Source: Thermocaproicibacter sp002397355
GTDB taxonomy: Bacteria > Bacillota > Clostridia > Oscillospirales > Acutalibacteraceae
Direction of reading: 5' to 3'
DNA: 15,540 bases
NCBI GenBank assembly: GCA_036830905.1
Contig: DAISNS010000048.1
Location: 1 to 15,540 of the forward strand
Shown: positions 1 through 8,501 of the stretch, one piece after another
Numbering within the stretch: position 1 is the stretch's first letter
How the letters are laid out: every line of letters starts with the position of its first letter
The notes under the pieces: generated by a model
What the model was told of the DNA's origin: nothing
The model's input: the letters and a program-made list of their open reading frames with translations, nothing else
The model's database searches: none
Translations under genes and position numbers: made by a program

Positions 1-1
1 C

Positions 2-946
2 GCGCAGACCCTCGGCTTCACGATATACGATATCGTCCCGGAAAGCGCGCTGACAGCCCCTATATCCTTCTACCAGATGTGCTTCTGGGTATTCGTCGTC
101 GCTGCTGCGGTGATCATCACCATTTTCACCCTGTTGAGCTACCGGATCATCAAACAACCGATCAACGTCCTGATCGCGGCGTTCGACCGGGTGGACAAAG
201 GCGACATCAACTTTTCCATCTCCCACAGGTACAACGACGAGTTCGCATCGCTATACGGGTATTTCAACCAAATGCTGCAGAGCCTGAAAAGCCTGATCGA
301 CCAGACCTACAAGCAGCAGATCATGCTCCAGAACGCCGAGCTCAAGCAGTTACAGGCCCAGATCAACCCGCACTTTCTGTACAACAGCTATTTTCTGCTG
401 CACCGCATGATCAAGCAGGAAGATTATGAAAGGGCGACGCTTTTTTCAAAATACATGGGGAAATACTTCCAGTTCATCACACGCGGCTCGAAATCCTACG
501 TCACGCTGAAAAGCGAGGTGGACCACGCTAGAACATACGTCGAGATCCAGCAAATGCGGTTCGAGGGAAGGATCCGGGCCGAGTTCGGGGAAATGCGGGA
601 GCAATACTCGAACGTTTCCGTTCCGCGGCTGATTTTGCAGCCGATCGTCGAAAACGCATATGAGCACGGTCTCCGGGAAAAGGTAGCGGACGGACTGCTC
701 CGCGTTTCGTTCGATCCCCTCCCGGACGGAGTCCGCATCCTTGTGGAAGACAACGGGGACGACCTGAGCGACGACGATCTGAAAAGGCTTCAGGACAGGA
801 TCCGCGGCGAGGCGCAATGCACGGAGGTCACCGGCCTAATCAATATCCAGGCGAGGCTCCGGATCACGAGCGAAGGGAAAAACCGGCTGCATGTGCGGCG
901 GTCGGAGTTGGGTGGGCTGTGCGTCTGCGTAGAGATCCGAACGTAA
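2..946 (+). CDS. Sensor histidine kinase, YesM-like (5' end outside window)
   Basis: This is the C-terminal part of a membrane sensor kinase of the YesM/LytS-like (His_kinase, PF06580) type; the open frame runs in from the left edge, so the start and sensor domain are missing. What is visible, in order: the end of an extracytoplasmic domain, a transmembrane helix (about 77-145), a HAMP linker (about 140-310), the H-box QINPHFLYNS with the phospho-acceptor His codon at 371-373, the N-box LQPIVENAYEHG near 640-670, the G1-like VEDNGDD and a C-terminal GLINIQARL motif. The ATM-near start at 77 is only an internal Met inside the membrane segment. It would phosphorylate the response regulator that starts 41 bp downstream. 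In this family the pair usually senses carbohydrate and controls a CUT1 transporter, and one lies convergently at 3707-7221. Ligand unknown. Confidence 0.9.
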   Translation, partial: AQTLGFTIYDIVPESALTAPISFYQMCFWVFVVAAAVIITIFTLLSYRIIKQPINVLIAAFDRVDKGDINFSISHRYNDEFASLYGYFNQMLQSLKSLIDQTYKQQIMLQNAELKQLQAQINPHFLYNSYFLLHRMIKQEDYERATLFSKYMGKYFQFITRGSKSYVTLKSEVDHARTYVEIQQMRFEGRIRAEFGEMREQYSNVSVPRLILQPIVENAYEHGLREKVADGLLRVSFDPLPDGVRILVEDNGDDLSDDDLKRLQDRIRGEAQCTEVTGLINIQARLRITSEGKNRLHVRRSELGGLCVCVEIRT

Positions 947-987
947 GGCGGGATAAAACACCGCCGCATGACAAGGGAGGAATTACT

Positions 988-2673
988 TTGTACCAGCTCC
1001 TGCTCGTCGACGACGAACGCCACATCGTAGACTGGCTGTACAATCTCTTTGCCGACAGGCCGAACCTCGACGTGCACAAGGCCTATTCGGGAATGGAGGC
1101 GGTTTCCTGGCTGAACCGCACGAGGATCGACCTGGTGCTGTCCGACATCCGCATGCCCAAAATGGACGGGATCGAGCTGATGAAAATTATTTTCCAAAGC
1201 TGGCCGAAATGCAGGATCATCTTTCTGACGGGATACGCCGAGTTTGACTATGTGTATGAGGCGATCAAGCATCCGAGAGTCAGCTATCTTCTGAAAACGG
1301 AGGATGACGACGTGATCGTGAACGCGGTCGCAAACGCGATCAGAGAGATTGGGAACGAGAGTGAAACGGCGGATCTCGCCGCGCAGAATGCCAACATGCT
1401 CGCTCTTTTAAAACAGGGCGAGCTGGTCCTTAAAATCGCCCGGGGAGATTTGCACGCCGGGGAGATCGGTCCGCCGCAGCTCCGGGAATCGCAGATTTCC
1501 CTGGACTTCGACCGACCGATATTCCTGATGCTGGGCAGGATTGACAACCTGCAGCGAAGCCTTCAGAATGTCAGCTATTACGATCTCGTCAACAAAATCA
1601 ACCTGACCATGAAGTACTACCTCTCCTACAAGGTCAAGCTGGTCCAGGCCAGCTATAACGATTCGCGCCTGATCTGGCTTCTTCAGCCCACTGAAAACGC
1701 ACAGGCGGACGCCGGGGCGACGAACTGCCTGAAACTGGTGGAAGAAACGCTCGAACCGATTCAGCACAACTGCGAAAAATCACTGGGAATCACGCTTTCT
1801 TTCCTCATCGGGAACCGGTTCCTTGCGTGGGAAGAAATCGGCGCAAACTTTACGCGAATGGATATGGAGCTGGAACCATGTTTTGGAAACAGGGCGGGCA
1901 CAATCCTTTCACAGAACAGCATTCCTCATCAGAAAATGAAACAGTTCAACGAAAAAGCGCAGAATCCCCTACAAGAAAAATCCCGGCAGGAATTGCTCGA
2001 ATCCTATCTTGTCGCCGGAGATTCCGAAAAATTCCGCAGTGCCCTCGGTGAGATCGTCGCCGACCTGAACGCGTGCACCAGCATGCGTTCCGCAAGGGCA
2101 GCCGAGCTCTACTTTTCCGTGGCGCTGATGCTTCTGTCAAAGATCAACCGCAACGGTCTCGTGGACACCGTCCGCTCCAAAGTGGGCCTGCACAAACTCA
2201 TGAACACCGACGAATTTTCATCCTGGAAGGAGGCTTCCCAATATCTCTTCACCGTTTCAGACCTGATATTTGCCCTGCAGAAATCTGAAAAGGAAGCGCA
2301 CGACACCACCCTGATCGCAAGGATCCACCGATACATCGGGGCGCACCTGGACGGGGACCTTTCTCTGGTAAAGCTTGCGGAGCAATTCAATTATAATCCT
2401 TCGTACCTTTCGAGGATTTACAAGGAAACGACCGGCACAAATCTTTACGCTACGATCAACAAAGCAAGGCTCGAAGCGGCCAGATCGCTGATCGGCGGAA
2501 AGAATTCAAATATCGGCGCCGCTGCAAGGGCCACGGGGTTCGAGTCCCCCCAGTACTTCGCAACCGTATTCAAAAAAGCATACGGCATGACGCCCACTGA
2601 ATACAGGGTCCTGCATGTCCTGACGGACGACGAAAAGGCAGCCCGTCCGGAGCAGGCCGTTCCGGGCGCCTGA
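988..2673 (+). CDS. Response regulator, YesN-like: REC plus AraC-type DNA-binding domain
   Basis: A 561-residue two-component response regulator. I place the start at the TTG at 988 because GGGAGG lies 7 nt upstream and the REC domain begins at once (MYQLLLVDDERH); the frame is open further upstream but overlaps the kinase gene and has no family match. REC domain about residues 1-120, with acidic pair D8/D9, phospho-acceptor D53 in LSDIRMPKMDG, T81 and K103 (LLKTEDDD). A long middle region without a clear motif is followed by two AraC helix-turn-helices at about 450-550, ending in the typical FKKAYGMTPTEYR. It should bind DNA once phosphorylated by the upstream kinase and activate sugar transport genes, most likely the convergent operon. 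The target is inferred from context, not from a visible binding site. Confidence 0.92.
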   Translation: MYQLLLVDDERHIVDWLYNLFADRPNLDVHKAYSGMEAVSWLNRTRIDLVLSDIRMPKMDGIELMKIIFQSWPKCRIIFLTGYAEFDYVYEAIKHPRVSYLLKTEDDDVIVNAVANAIREIGNESETADLAAQNANMLALLKQGELVLKIARGDLHAGEIGPPQLRESQISLDFDRPIFLMLGRIDNLQRSLQNVSYYDLVNKINLTMKYYLSYKVKLVQASYNDSRLIWLLQPTENAQADAGATNCLKLVEETLEPIQHNCEKSLGITLSFLIGNRFLAWEEIGANFTRMDMELEPCFGNRAGTILSQNSIPHQKMKQFNEKAQNPLQEKSRQELLESYLVAGDSEKFRSALGEIVADLNACTSMRSARAAELYFSVALMLLSKINRNGLVDTVRSKVGLHKLMNTDEFSSWKEASQYLFTVSDLIFALQKSEKEAHDTTLIARIHRYIGAHLDGDLSLVKLAEQFNYNPSYLSRIYKETTGTNLYATINKARLEAARSLIGGKNSNIGAAARATGFESPQYFATVFKKAYGMTPTEYRVLHVLTDDEKAARPEQAVPGA

Positions 2674-2712
2674 CGAACCGATTCCAAGCCGGCCGTGTTC
2701 CCCGAGACAAGC

Positions 2713-2750
2713 CGAGGGACGGCGGAAACATTTCCGCCGTCCCTCGTTTT
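2713..2750 (+). terminator. Intrinsic terminator after the two-component operon
   Basis: A 16-bp perfect inverted repeat (2713-2728 with 2731-2746, tip bases CA so the real loop is a few bases larger) is followed by TTTT at 2747-2750. It sits 40 bp after the response-regulator stop. On the minus strand the hairpin has no T-tract, so it is mainly a plus-strand terminator. Confidence 0.85.
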
Positions 2751-2799
2751 CCGTAACCGGACGTCCCAGATCCGCAAAGGGGGGCCGCCGGGCGCCGGC

Positions 2800-3534
2800 T
2801 CAGGCCGGAAGCGCCGAAATCGCCTCCGCCAGCTCCTTCCAGCTCCGGACCTCCAGGTGGCGGCAGGCAGGCCGCGCGTCGTCCGAAAAGGAGCAGCAGC
2901 CCCGGTACCAGACCGGAAAGATGCCCGCGGCGGCGGCCCCGGCGAGGTCGACGGCCGGGTTGTCCCCGCAGAAGAACGCCTCCGAGGCGGCCACGCCCGC
3001 CCTTTTCAGCGCGCAGCGGAAGATCCGCGGATGGGGCTTGCGGAAGATCGCGTCGCTGGACGCGACGACGGGGTCGAACGCGCAGCCGGGGATCCGCTCC
3101 CGCAGCACCTCGGCGAGGACGTCCCCCGTCATGGTGATATTGCTGATGACGCCGGCGCGGATGCCGTTCTTTTTCAAAAAGGCAAGCAGGTCCCCGATCC
3201 CCGGCGACGGCGCGGCGGTCTTCGCGTTCCGCTCGAAAATCATCTCGATCTCGCGGCTGCTTTTCGTCGGGCGGATGCCGAAACAGCCGAACAGATAGCG
3301 CTGCATCAGCGGTTCGGACACCTCGATATACTGCATCCCCGCGTACTCCCGCGCGGGCCGGTTGATGTCCTCGATCATGCCGCGGTAAAAGGCGGTGAGG
3401 TCCTCCGCGCGGAGCCCGTGCGCATCCTCCACCGCGGTTTCAAGGACGGCGCGCATTCCCTTCAGCGGGTCGAAGGCCGTCTCGTTCATCAGCGTCTGGC
3501 CGTAATCGAAAAACACGATCTTCGGTCTTTTCAT
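2800..3534 (-). CDS. HAD-superfamily hydrolase
   Basis: A 244-residue haloacid-dehalogenase-type hydrolase, probably a small-molecule phosphatase in the cytoplasm. Motif I is FFDYGQTL with nucleophile D10, motif II is VISN with S131, motif III K166 in FRKPHPRIF, and motif IV GDNPAVD with D191 and D196; an alpha-helical cap lies between about 16 and 105. The start at 3534 is chosen because AGAGGG lies 5 nt upstream and motif I then falls at the usual distance; an upstream in-frame Met at 3594 adds a low-complexity extension. Oddity: the residue two after the nucleophile is Gly, where phosphatases normally have the acid/base Asp. It lies 172 bp beyond the solute-binding protein gene, after a strong terminator, so it is either expressed by read-through or by an unseen promoter. 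Substrate unknown; a sugar phosphate is a guess from context. Confidence 0.88.
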   Translation of the reverse strand: MKRPKIVFFDYGQTLMNETAFDPLKGMRAVLETAVEDAHGLRAEDLTAFYRGMIEDINRPAREYAGMQYIEVSEPLMQRYLFGCFGIRPTKSSREIEMIFERNAKTAAPSPGIGDLLAFLKKNGIRAGVISNITMTGDVLAEVLRERIPGCAFDPVVASSDAIFRKPHPRIFRCALKRAGVAASEAFFCGDNPAVDLAGAAAAGIFPVWYRGCCSFSDDARPACRHLEVRSWKELAEAISALPA

Positions 3535-3656
3535 AGGATCCCTCTTTCTTTCGCAAATACAGCCGCCGCCCCGGCAAGCCCTCTCTCCCGGCAAAACCCT
3601 TCGCTTTCACGCGGGGCCGCCTGCCTTTGCTCTGAAGAGGAACCGGGGCGCGCTGC

Positions 3657-3687
3657 AAAAAGGTTCCCCCGGCGAACCGGGGGAACC
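3657..3687 (-). terminator. Strong intrinsic terminator after the transport operon
   Basis: Minus-strand hairpin with an 11-bp perfect GC-rich stem (GGTTCCCCCGG / CCGGGGGAACC), a TTCG tetraloop and TTTTT immediately after. It lies about 20 bp after the solute-binding protein stop and separates that gene from the HAD gene. Confidence 0.93.
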
Positions 3688-3706
3688 CAGCCTGGAAATG
3701 ATTTCT

Positions 3707-5254
3707 TCAGGATTTGTTTTTCTGCTGGAACTCTTCGAACTGACTCTTGAACTCATCCACGATCTGGTCGATCCCGGCCTTTTTGAGCTGCTTCAGGGCT
3801 TCCGGGAAATTGGACTCGTAATCCTTCACACCGGTCGCGATCGGCACGATGTTGGAGGACATCACCGTCTTCACGTCCGTCATCTGCGTCTGAACCTTGG
3901 AAGCGTCGAACGTAAACTCGGCGGTGACGCTGTTCTCGGCTTTCGTGTCCTCCGTGTAGAGCAGCTTGTTGGTGATGGTCGGCGTGCCGGTCGCGGTGCG
4001 CTCGAAGTGCAGGTTGCCGATCAGCCAGTCGGCGAAGTAATAAAGCGGGGTGGACGTGGCGGAGTTGACGATGTCGGTGCGCTGCCTGTCGCCCGACTTT
4101 TTATAGTCGGTCCCCTCGCGGCCGTACAGGAAGAGGTCGTAGTTGTCCTGGTTGGCATAGATCCAGTTGACGAGCTTCACGGCCGCCTCCGGGTGCTGGC
4201 TGGACTTCGGGACCGCGTTCATGTTCCTCGTCCCGTAAGGGCGGACGTTCGGCTTATCCGGCGCGAAATCGAGGAACCCGAAGTCGTCCACCGTGATGTC
4301 CGGGTAGTTTTTCTTGATGTTGTCGATGGAGCTGCCGTAGGTGCCGAAATGGACGAACCAGTCGCCGGCGTTCAGCTGGTTGTTGAGCTGATCGGAGGTA
4401 AAGGTGATGACGTCCGGGTTGATGAGGCCGAGCTGATACCATTTGCGGGCGTTCGCGCAGTCCTGCTTGAACTCGTCGGTTTCAAAGAAATCCTTGACGG
4501 TGCCCTTCTGGTCCACGTAGATCATGTTCTCGCACCTTACGAAGGGCCACGAGTCGTAGGTCTTCTGCGCGGGGCCGAAGTCGAAGCAGTTCGAGCCGAG
4601 CAGCGGCAGGTACGGCTTGTTGGGCCCCTTCCAGTTTTTCATGACGGTCACGTAGTCGTCCGTCAGTTCGTCGAAGGTCGTCGGCACCTTGCTGATGCCG
4701 TACTTTTTCAGGATGTCGAGCCGGATCGTGATCTCCGGGCTGTGCGAGGACTCGAACCAGTAAGCCGGGATGGCGTACTGCTTGCCGTTGACCTGGCCGC
4801 ACTTCATGATGGCGGGGGAATCGTATTTCGTGATGTTCTGGCCGTACTTCTCCATCGCGTCCGTGATGTCGGCGACGGCGCCGCGCGCCTGATAGTTGGC
4901 GAGGGTGACGCGGTCGTTCATCACGGCGAACATGTCGCACTCCCCCTGCCCGGTGGAAAGCATGATGTTGATCTTGGAATCCCACGAATCCCAGGGGATG
5001 TACTTCGTCACCAGCTTCACGCCGACGCCGTCCTTCTGCATCTTGTCGTTGATGAGCTGAAGCGCCTTGTCGTTTTCCTTCGGCTCGTCGCCGGGGACGA
5101 AATAGTTGCACGTCACCGTCTCGGCGGCCTGCGAACCAGCGGACTGCGCGGCGGAGCCGCCCTCCGCCGACGAAGCGGGACTCTGATTGGAACAGCCGGT
5201 GAAGACCGAGCCGATCAAGGCCCCGCACAGGAACAGGGACAAAACTTTTTTCAT
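3707..5254 (-). CDS. Extracellular solute-binding lipoprotein of a CUT1 sugar ABC transporter (LplA/LipO-like)
   Basis: A 515-residue binding protein that would capture an oligosaccharide outside the cell and deliver it to the two permeases encoded just upstream. The N-terminus is a lipoprotein signal: MKK, a hydrophobic core and the lipobox FTGC with the modified cysteine at C21, then a Ser/Ala-rich linker. The body has solute-binding protein family 1 features, and the C-terminal third (NMNAVPKSSQHPEAAVKLVNW, then a Tyr-rich segment ending at LFLYGREGTDY) resembles the LplA/DUF3502 group usual in YesMN-linked transporters. The ATG at 5254 has GGAGAG about 7 nt upstream. It is the last gene of the operon, 71 bp after a permease, and is followed by a strong terminator. 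Ligand not readable from sequence; a beta-mannoside is inferred from the GH130 gene. Confidence 0.93.
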   Translation of the reverse strand: MKKVLSLFLCGALIGSVFTGCSNQSPASSAEGGSAAQSAGSQAAETVTCNYFVPGDEPKENDKALQLINDKMQKDGVGVKLVTKYIPWDSWDSKINIMLSTGQGECDMFAVMNDRVTLANYQARGAVADITDAMEKYGQNITKYDSPAIMKCGQVNGKQYAIPAYWFESSHSPEITIRLDILKKYGISKVPTTFDELTDDYVTVMKNWKGPNKPYLPLLGSNCFDFGPAQKTYDSWPFVRCENMIYVDQKGTVKDFFETDEFKQDCANARKWYQLGLINPDVITFTSDQLNNQLNAGDWFVHFGTYGSSIDNIKKNYPDITVDDFGFLDFAPDKPNVRPYGTRNMNAVPKSSQHPEAAVKLVNWIYANQDNYDLFLYGREGTDYKKSGDRQRTDIVNSATSTPLYYFADWLIGNLHFERTATGTPTITNKLLYTEDTKAENSVTAEFTFDASKVQTQMTDVKTVMSSNIVPIATGVKDYESNFPEALKQLKKAGIDQIVDEFKSQFEEFQQKNKS

Positions 5255-5293
5255 GAAAATCTCTCCTTATCTTAAATTGATTCGTGTTTCAAA

Positions 5294-5321
5294 AATTGAT
5301 GAAGCCCTAATTAATGAAGCC
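5294..5321. repeat. Short tandem repeat between permease and binding-protein genes
   Basis: Two 13-base copies with a 15-base period, AATTGATGAAGCC (5294-5306) and AATTAATGAAGCC (5309-5321), differing at one position. They fill part of the 71-bp gap before the binding-protein gene. Function unknown; they may simply be a local duplication. Confidence 0.6.
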
Positions 5322-5325
5322 AGCG

Positions 5326-6225
5326 TCAGCCCTTTACCGAGCCGATGACCAGGCCCTTCACATAATACTTCTGCAAAAACGGGTACAGAAGGACGATCGG
5401 CCCGACCGTGACGATCGCGGTCGCCATCTTCAGCGATTCCGTCGGCGGGGTCAGGCTTCCGCTCCCGCTGAGGTACTGCAGATCCCGAAGCATGGAGATG
5501 CGGGACTTGAGCTGCAGCAGGAAATACTGGATGGGGTAAAGCGACTGGTCGTCGACGAGCATGATGGCGTTCCACCAGTCGTTCCAGTAGGCAAGGCCGT
5601 AAAACAGCCCCACGGTCGCAAGGGCGGGCATGCACAGGGGAAAATAGATGCGGAACGCGATGACCGCGTCGTTCGCCCCGTCGATCGTGGCGGATTCCCG
5701 CAGGGAGTCCGGCACGCCCTCCATGAAATTGCGGACAAGGTACATGTTGAACGGGTTGAAAAGAAGATTGGGAACGATCAGCGCCGCCAGGTTGTTCCTC
5801 AGGTGCAGCCAGGTGCAGATCAGGTACCACGGGACGATCCCGGCCGTAAAGACCATGGGGATGAAGATGAACAGCGCCAGCGCGTTCCGGTACTTCACGT
5901 TTTTATTGGCGAGCGTATAGGCGCACAGCCCCGTGATCACGACGGCGGCCAGCGTGCCGACCACCGTGACCAGGATGGAGATCCCGTAGCTCTGCAGCAC
6001 GTTGGAGCCGCCCTGGAACATCAGCCGGTAGGCGTAGCCCGAGAATTTTTTCGGGAAAAAGCTGTAGCCGTACCGCATGATCGTCGACTCGTCCGTGATG
6101 GAAACCATGAAGGTCAGCACCATGGGCAGCAGGCAGACCAGCGAGAACAGAAGAATGAAAAAGCCGATGACAAACCTGGAAACCGCGAAGTGCTTCCTTC
6201 CGGCCCGCGATTTTACACCTTCCAT
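5326..6225 (-). CDS. Sugar ABC transporter permease, CUT1 (LplC/YtcP-like)
   Basis: A 299-residue inner-membrane permease of the MalG/LplC type. A basic N-terminus is followed by a first membrane helix at about 18-42, further helices at about 83-106, 114-136, 145-165 and 200-218, and a final one near 260-280. The EAA loop that contacts the ATPase is readable as ESATIDGANDAVIAFRIYFP (about 177-196), and the protein ends in GLVIGSVKG as is usual for the family. The ATG at 6225 has GAGGTG about 10 nt upstream. It lies 30 bp after the partner permease and 71 bp before the binding-protein gene, so the three are co-transcribed. No ATPase gene is present in the window, which is common for CUT1 systems that share one MsmX-like ATPase. 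Confidence 0.95.
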   Translation of the reverse strand: MEGVKSRAGRKHFAVSRFVIGFFILLFSLVCLLPMVLTFMVSITDESTIMRYGYSFFPKKFSGYAYRLMFQGGSNVLQSYGISILVTVVGTLAAVVITGLCAYTLANKNVKYRNALALFIFIPMVFTAGIVPWYLICTWLHLRNNLAALIVPNLLFNPFNMYLVRNFMEGVPDSLRESATIDGANDAVIAFRIYFPLCMPALATVGLFYGLAYWNDWWNAIMLVDDQSLYPIQYFLLQLKSRISMLRDLQYLSGSGSLTPPTESLKMATAIVTVGPIVLLYPFLQKYYVKGLVIGSVKG

Positions 6226-6255
6226 ATGCCGTTAACACCTCTCTTTCGGTTTCAA

Positions 6256-7221
6256 TCAATACAGGGCGCCTTCCGGGTAGATCCTTTTCGTGATCCAGTT
6301 GGAGCCGAAGACCATGACGAACCCGATGGCGGACTGGAACAGCCCCATCGCCATGGCCTGCGACGGATCCCCCACCTGGCGCAGCGCGCGGAAAATGTAG
6401 GTGTCGATGATGTCGGTGGTGGAATAGAGCGTGCCGTTGTCGCCCACCAGCGCGTAGATCATGCCGAAATCGCCGTACATGATCTTCCCGACCGAAAGCA
6501 GCGTCAGGATCACGATCATCGGCGTGATCAGCGGAAGCGTGATTTTCGTCATCAGCTTGAAGCGCCCGGCCCCGTCGATGGACGCGGCTTCGTAGAGCGT
6601 CTGGTCGATGCCGGTGATGGCGGCGAGGTAGATGATCGCGTTCATTCCGGCGCCTTTCCAGACGCGCATGAGCACGAGGATCCACGGCCACGCGCCCGGC
6701 GTCGTGTACCAGTTGACCGGGTCCATGTGGAGCAGGGCGAGGAATTTATTCGCCAGCCCGTATTGCTGCGAAAACAGCGTGTACAGGATGTAGCTCACGA
6801 CGACCCACGATATGTAGTTCGGAAAGAGCATGACGGACTGGCTGGTCTTCACGAACCACTTGCACCGCAGCTCGTTCAGCCCCAGGGCGATCAGCAGGGA
6901 CGCGACCGTGCCGGTGACGATAAACAGGATATTCAGCCAGATGGTGTTCACCGTCACGCGGAAGGCGGCCTGCGATGCGAAGAAAAACTTGAAGTTGTCC
7001 CACCCGCACCAGTCCCCGTGAAAAAGGATGTCGAAGATGCCGCTGCGGTTGTACTGGAACTTCTGGAACGCGATCAGCATATACGGATAGGAAAAATAAC
7101 TGAAAATCAACACATAGAGGAGCGCCGGCAGGGCGATCAGGTAGGAGAACCTGTTTTTCCGCACATCGGCGAGAAAGCCCCTCTTCTCTTTGGAAGACGC
7201 TGGTTTTGCATTCGTTGCCAT
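6256..7221 (-). CDS. Sugar ABC transporter permease, CUT1 (LplB-like)
   Basis: A 321-residue permease of the MalF/LplB type and partner of the permease that follows. The cytoplasmic N-terminus is Lys-rich, the first helix spans about 26-50, and others are seen near 92-114, 132-152, 180-202, 232-250 and 288-308. The EAA motif is EAASIDGAGRFKLMTKITLP (211-230), perfectly placed for docking to an ATPase. The ATG at 7221 has AGGGGG 7 nt upstream. The gene lies 27 bp after the GH130 gene and 30 bp before the next permease, showing an operon. It is expected to form a heterodimeric channel for oligosaccharide import with the other permease. Confidence 0.95.
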   Translation of the reverse strand: MATNAKPASSKEKRGFLADVRKNRFSYLIALPALLYVLIFSYFSYPYMLIAFQKFQYNRSGIFDILFHGDWCGWDNFKFFFASQAAFRVTVNTIWLNILFIVTGTVASLLIALGLNELRCKWFVKTSQSVMLFPNYISWVVVSYILYTLFSQQYGLANKFLALLHMDPVNWYTTPGAWPWILVLMRVWKGAGMNAIIYLAAITGIDQTLYEAASIDGAGRFKLMTKITLPLITPMIVILTLLSVGKIMYGDFGMIYALVGDNGTLYSTTDIIDTYIFRALRQVGDPSQAMAMGLFQSAIGFVMVFGSNWITKRIYPEGALY

Positions 7222-7248
7222 TGCAAAACCCCCTTTCTCAAAATTGGT

Positions 7249-8286
7249 TCAGAGATTCAGGTTGGCGTAGATGTCTTCGACGGTCATGCTCGCCTCCGCC
7301 ACGCTGGAATCCGCCGCCCCGTAATAGAGGCGGACGACGTCCCCCCGGCGCACGGCGCCGCACCCAAAGACCACGTTGCCGAAGAATCCGGTTTTCTCGT
7401 AGGGATATTCCGGCTCCAGCAGAGGCTTTTCGCTGCGGGCGAGCACGCGCCACGGCTTTTCCGCGTCGAGCAGCATGGCGCCCATGCAGTACCGGCCGCT
7501 GCCCGACACGCCGTGGTAGATCTCGACCCAGCCGCGCTCCGTGAGGAACGGCGGGGCCCCGGCGCCGATGCGGTCGCTGTCCCACATTCCGGGGCGGACG
7601 CCCGCCACGAACCGGTGGTTCCCGAAGCACCGCCCGTCCGGCGACTCCGCCAGCCACATCTCGGGCCTGGCGAACACGGAGGCGCTCGGCCGGTGCAGGA
7701 CATAGTATTTTCCCCCGATCTTCCGGTCGAAATAAACGGTGTCCTTGTTGTCCGGCGGGAAGAGGACGCCCAGCCTGCGCGCCGAGACGAAATCGTCCGT
7801 GACGGCCAGCGCCACGACGCATCCCAGCCGCGACGCGGCGGTATATGTAATGTAGTAGCGGCCTTCCAGCTTCGTGATCCGCGCGTCTTCGATGCCGAAC
7901 TCCTCATACCGGTTCGCCGGCAGCATGAACGGCTCCGGGTCCGGCGTGAAATGGATCCCGTCCCGGCTCCTCGCCACATGGAAGTGCGACATGGAGGTGA
8001 GGAACTGCTTTCCCCCCACCCGGAAGGAGCGGGGGTCGCCTTCCCGACTGACCTGCTTTTCATCGAAGCGGGCGGCGACGATCCTCCCCCTTTTCTCGTC
8101 GAACACGGGGCAGGCCGCGGCTCCGGCTCCCGGCACGGCTTCCTCCGCCACCCGAAGCAGCAGGATCGTCTCGTCGCCCAAAGACGCCGCCCCTGCGTTG
8201 AAGGTGCCTACCACCCGCAGCCCCTCGCCGCTGGCGGCAATGTTTTCTGTCCGAATCAACGGGTTTTCTTCTGCTCTGCGTAACAT
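7249..8286 (-). CDS. GH130-family mannoside phosphorylase/hydrolase
   Basis: A 345-residue five-bladed beta-propeller glycoside enzyme of family GH130, whose members phosphorolyse or hydrolyse beta-mannosides in the cytoplasm. Seen: an N-terminal NPLI start typical of the family, GTFNAGA (27-33), the conserved FGIEDARI with the expected catalytic Asp at 134, GAGAPPFLTERGWVEIYHG, and a C-terminal VRLYYGAADSSVA. Length matches the family. I choose the ATG at 8286 because GGAGGG lies about 10 nt upstream; an in-frame ATG at 8331 adds 15 residues that do not look like GH130 but overlaps the stop of a possible leader frame (ATGA). It is the first gene of the operon with the permeases 27 bp downstream, so its substrate is probably what the transporter imports. 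Phosphorylase versus hydrolase and the linkage cannot be decided by eye. Confidence 0.9.
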   Translation of the reverse strand: MLRRAEENPLIRTENIAASGEGLRVVGTFNAGAASLGDETILLLRVAEEAVPGAGAAACPVFDEKRGRIVAARFDEKQVSREGDPRSFRVGGKQFLTSMSHFHVARSRDGIHFTPDPEPFMLPANRYEEFGIEDARITKLEGRYYITYTAASRLGCVVALAVTDDFVSARRLGVLFPPDNKDTVYFDRKIGGKYYVLHRPSASVFARPEMWLAESPDGRCFGNHRFVAGVRPGMWDSDRIGAGAPPFLTERGWVEIYHGVSGSGRYCMGAMLLDAEKPWRVLARSEKPLLEPEYPYEKTGFFGNVVFGCGAVRRGDVVRLYYGAADSSVAEASMTVEDIYANLNL

Positions 8287-8327
8287 CGCGGTATTGCCCT
8301 CCCTGCCGTATCCGGCCGGCGGATTTT

Positions 8328-8391
8328 TCATCTCGTTCGGGACGTTCTGAAACAGGGGGACGGGAAACCGGCGATGCGGCCGGACCTCCTT
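8328..8391 (-). promoter_or_regulatory. Leader of the GH130 operon: perfect Shine-Dalgarno without a standard start codon
   Basis: On the minus strand AAGGAGGT (8391-8384) is a perfect Shine-Dalgarno sequence inside the predicted leader. No ATG, GTG or TTG follows at a usable distance. Nine bases after GGAGG there is an ATC (8375-8373) opening a frame of 15 sense codons that stops at TGA (8330-8328), and this stop overlaps the ATG at 8331 in the GH130 frame as ATGA. It could be a leader peptide with a rare AUC start, the relic of one, or a ribosome standby site. Confidence 0.45.
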
Positions 8392-8438
8392 ATGCTCTGC
8401 AACCGGGAATGGCCCTCATTCTGGAAAAAGCGCCTGAA

Positions 8439-8492
8439 TTAAAGTAACAAATAAAACGTGAAGGTAATTAATTGGGTGTAATAACTTTACTC
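8439..8492. promoter_or_regulatory. Candidate operator boxes downstream of the GH130 operon promoter
   Basis: Just downstream of the predicted start site are an imperfect palindrome GTAATAACTTTAC (8478-8490; arms GTAA/TTAC) and, in reverse, GTTACTTTAA (8448-8439). Closely related words, GTTACTTTAC, lie at 9920-9929 over the lacI start and at 10116-10125 in the DUF1861 start region. Placement fits roadblock repression by the neighbouring LacI protein, but the words are short and AT-rich, so chance is possible. Confidence 0.35.
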
Positions 8493-8501
8493 CCTATCCC
8501 T

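Noticed and set aside
3535..3594. N-terminal extension of the HAD protein
   Set aside because: The extension has no RBS and low complexity, whereas the internal ATG at 3534 has a good RBS and places motif I correctly.
3698..5275. Plus-strand open frame of about 525 codons
   Set aside because: Complement of the solute-binding lipoprotein gene, which has signal peptide, RBS and family features.
5314..8283. Very long plus-strand open frame opposite the permeases and GH130 gene
   Set aside because: Antisense shadow of three clear minus-strand genes; composition is Arg/His/Asp-rich with no domain and no RBS.
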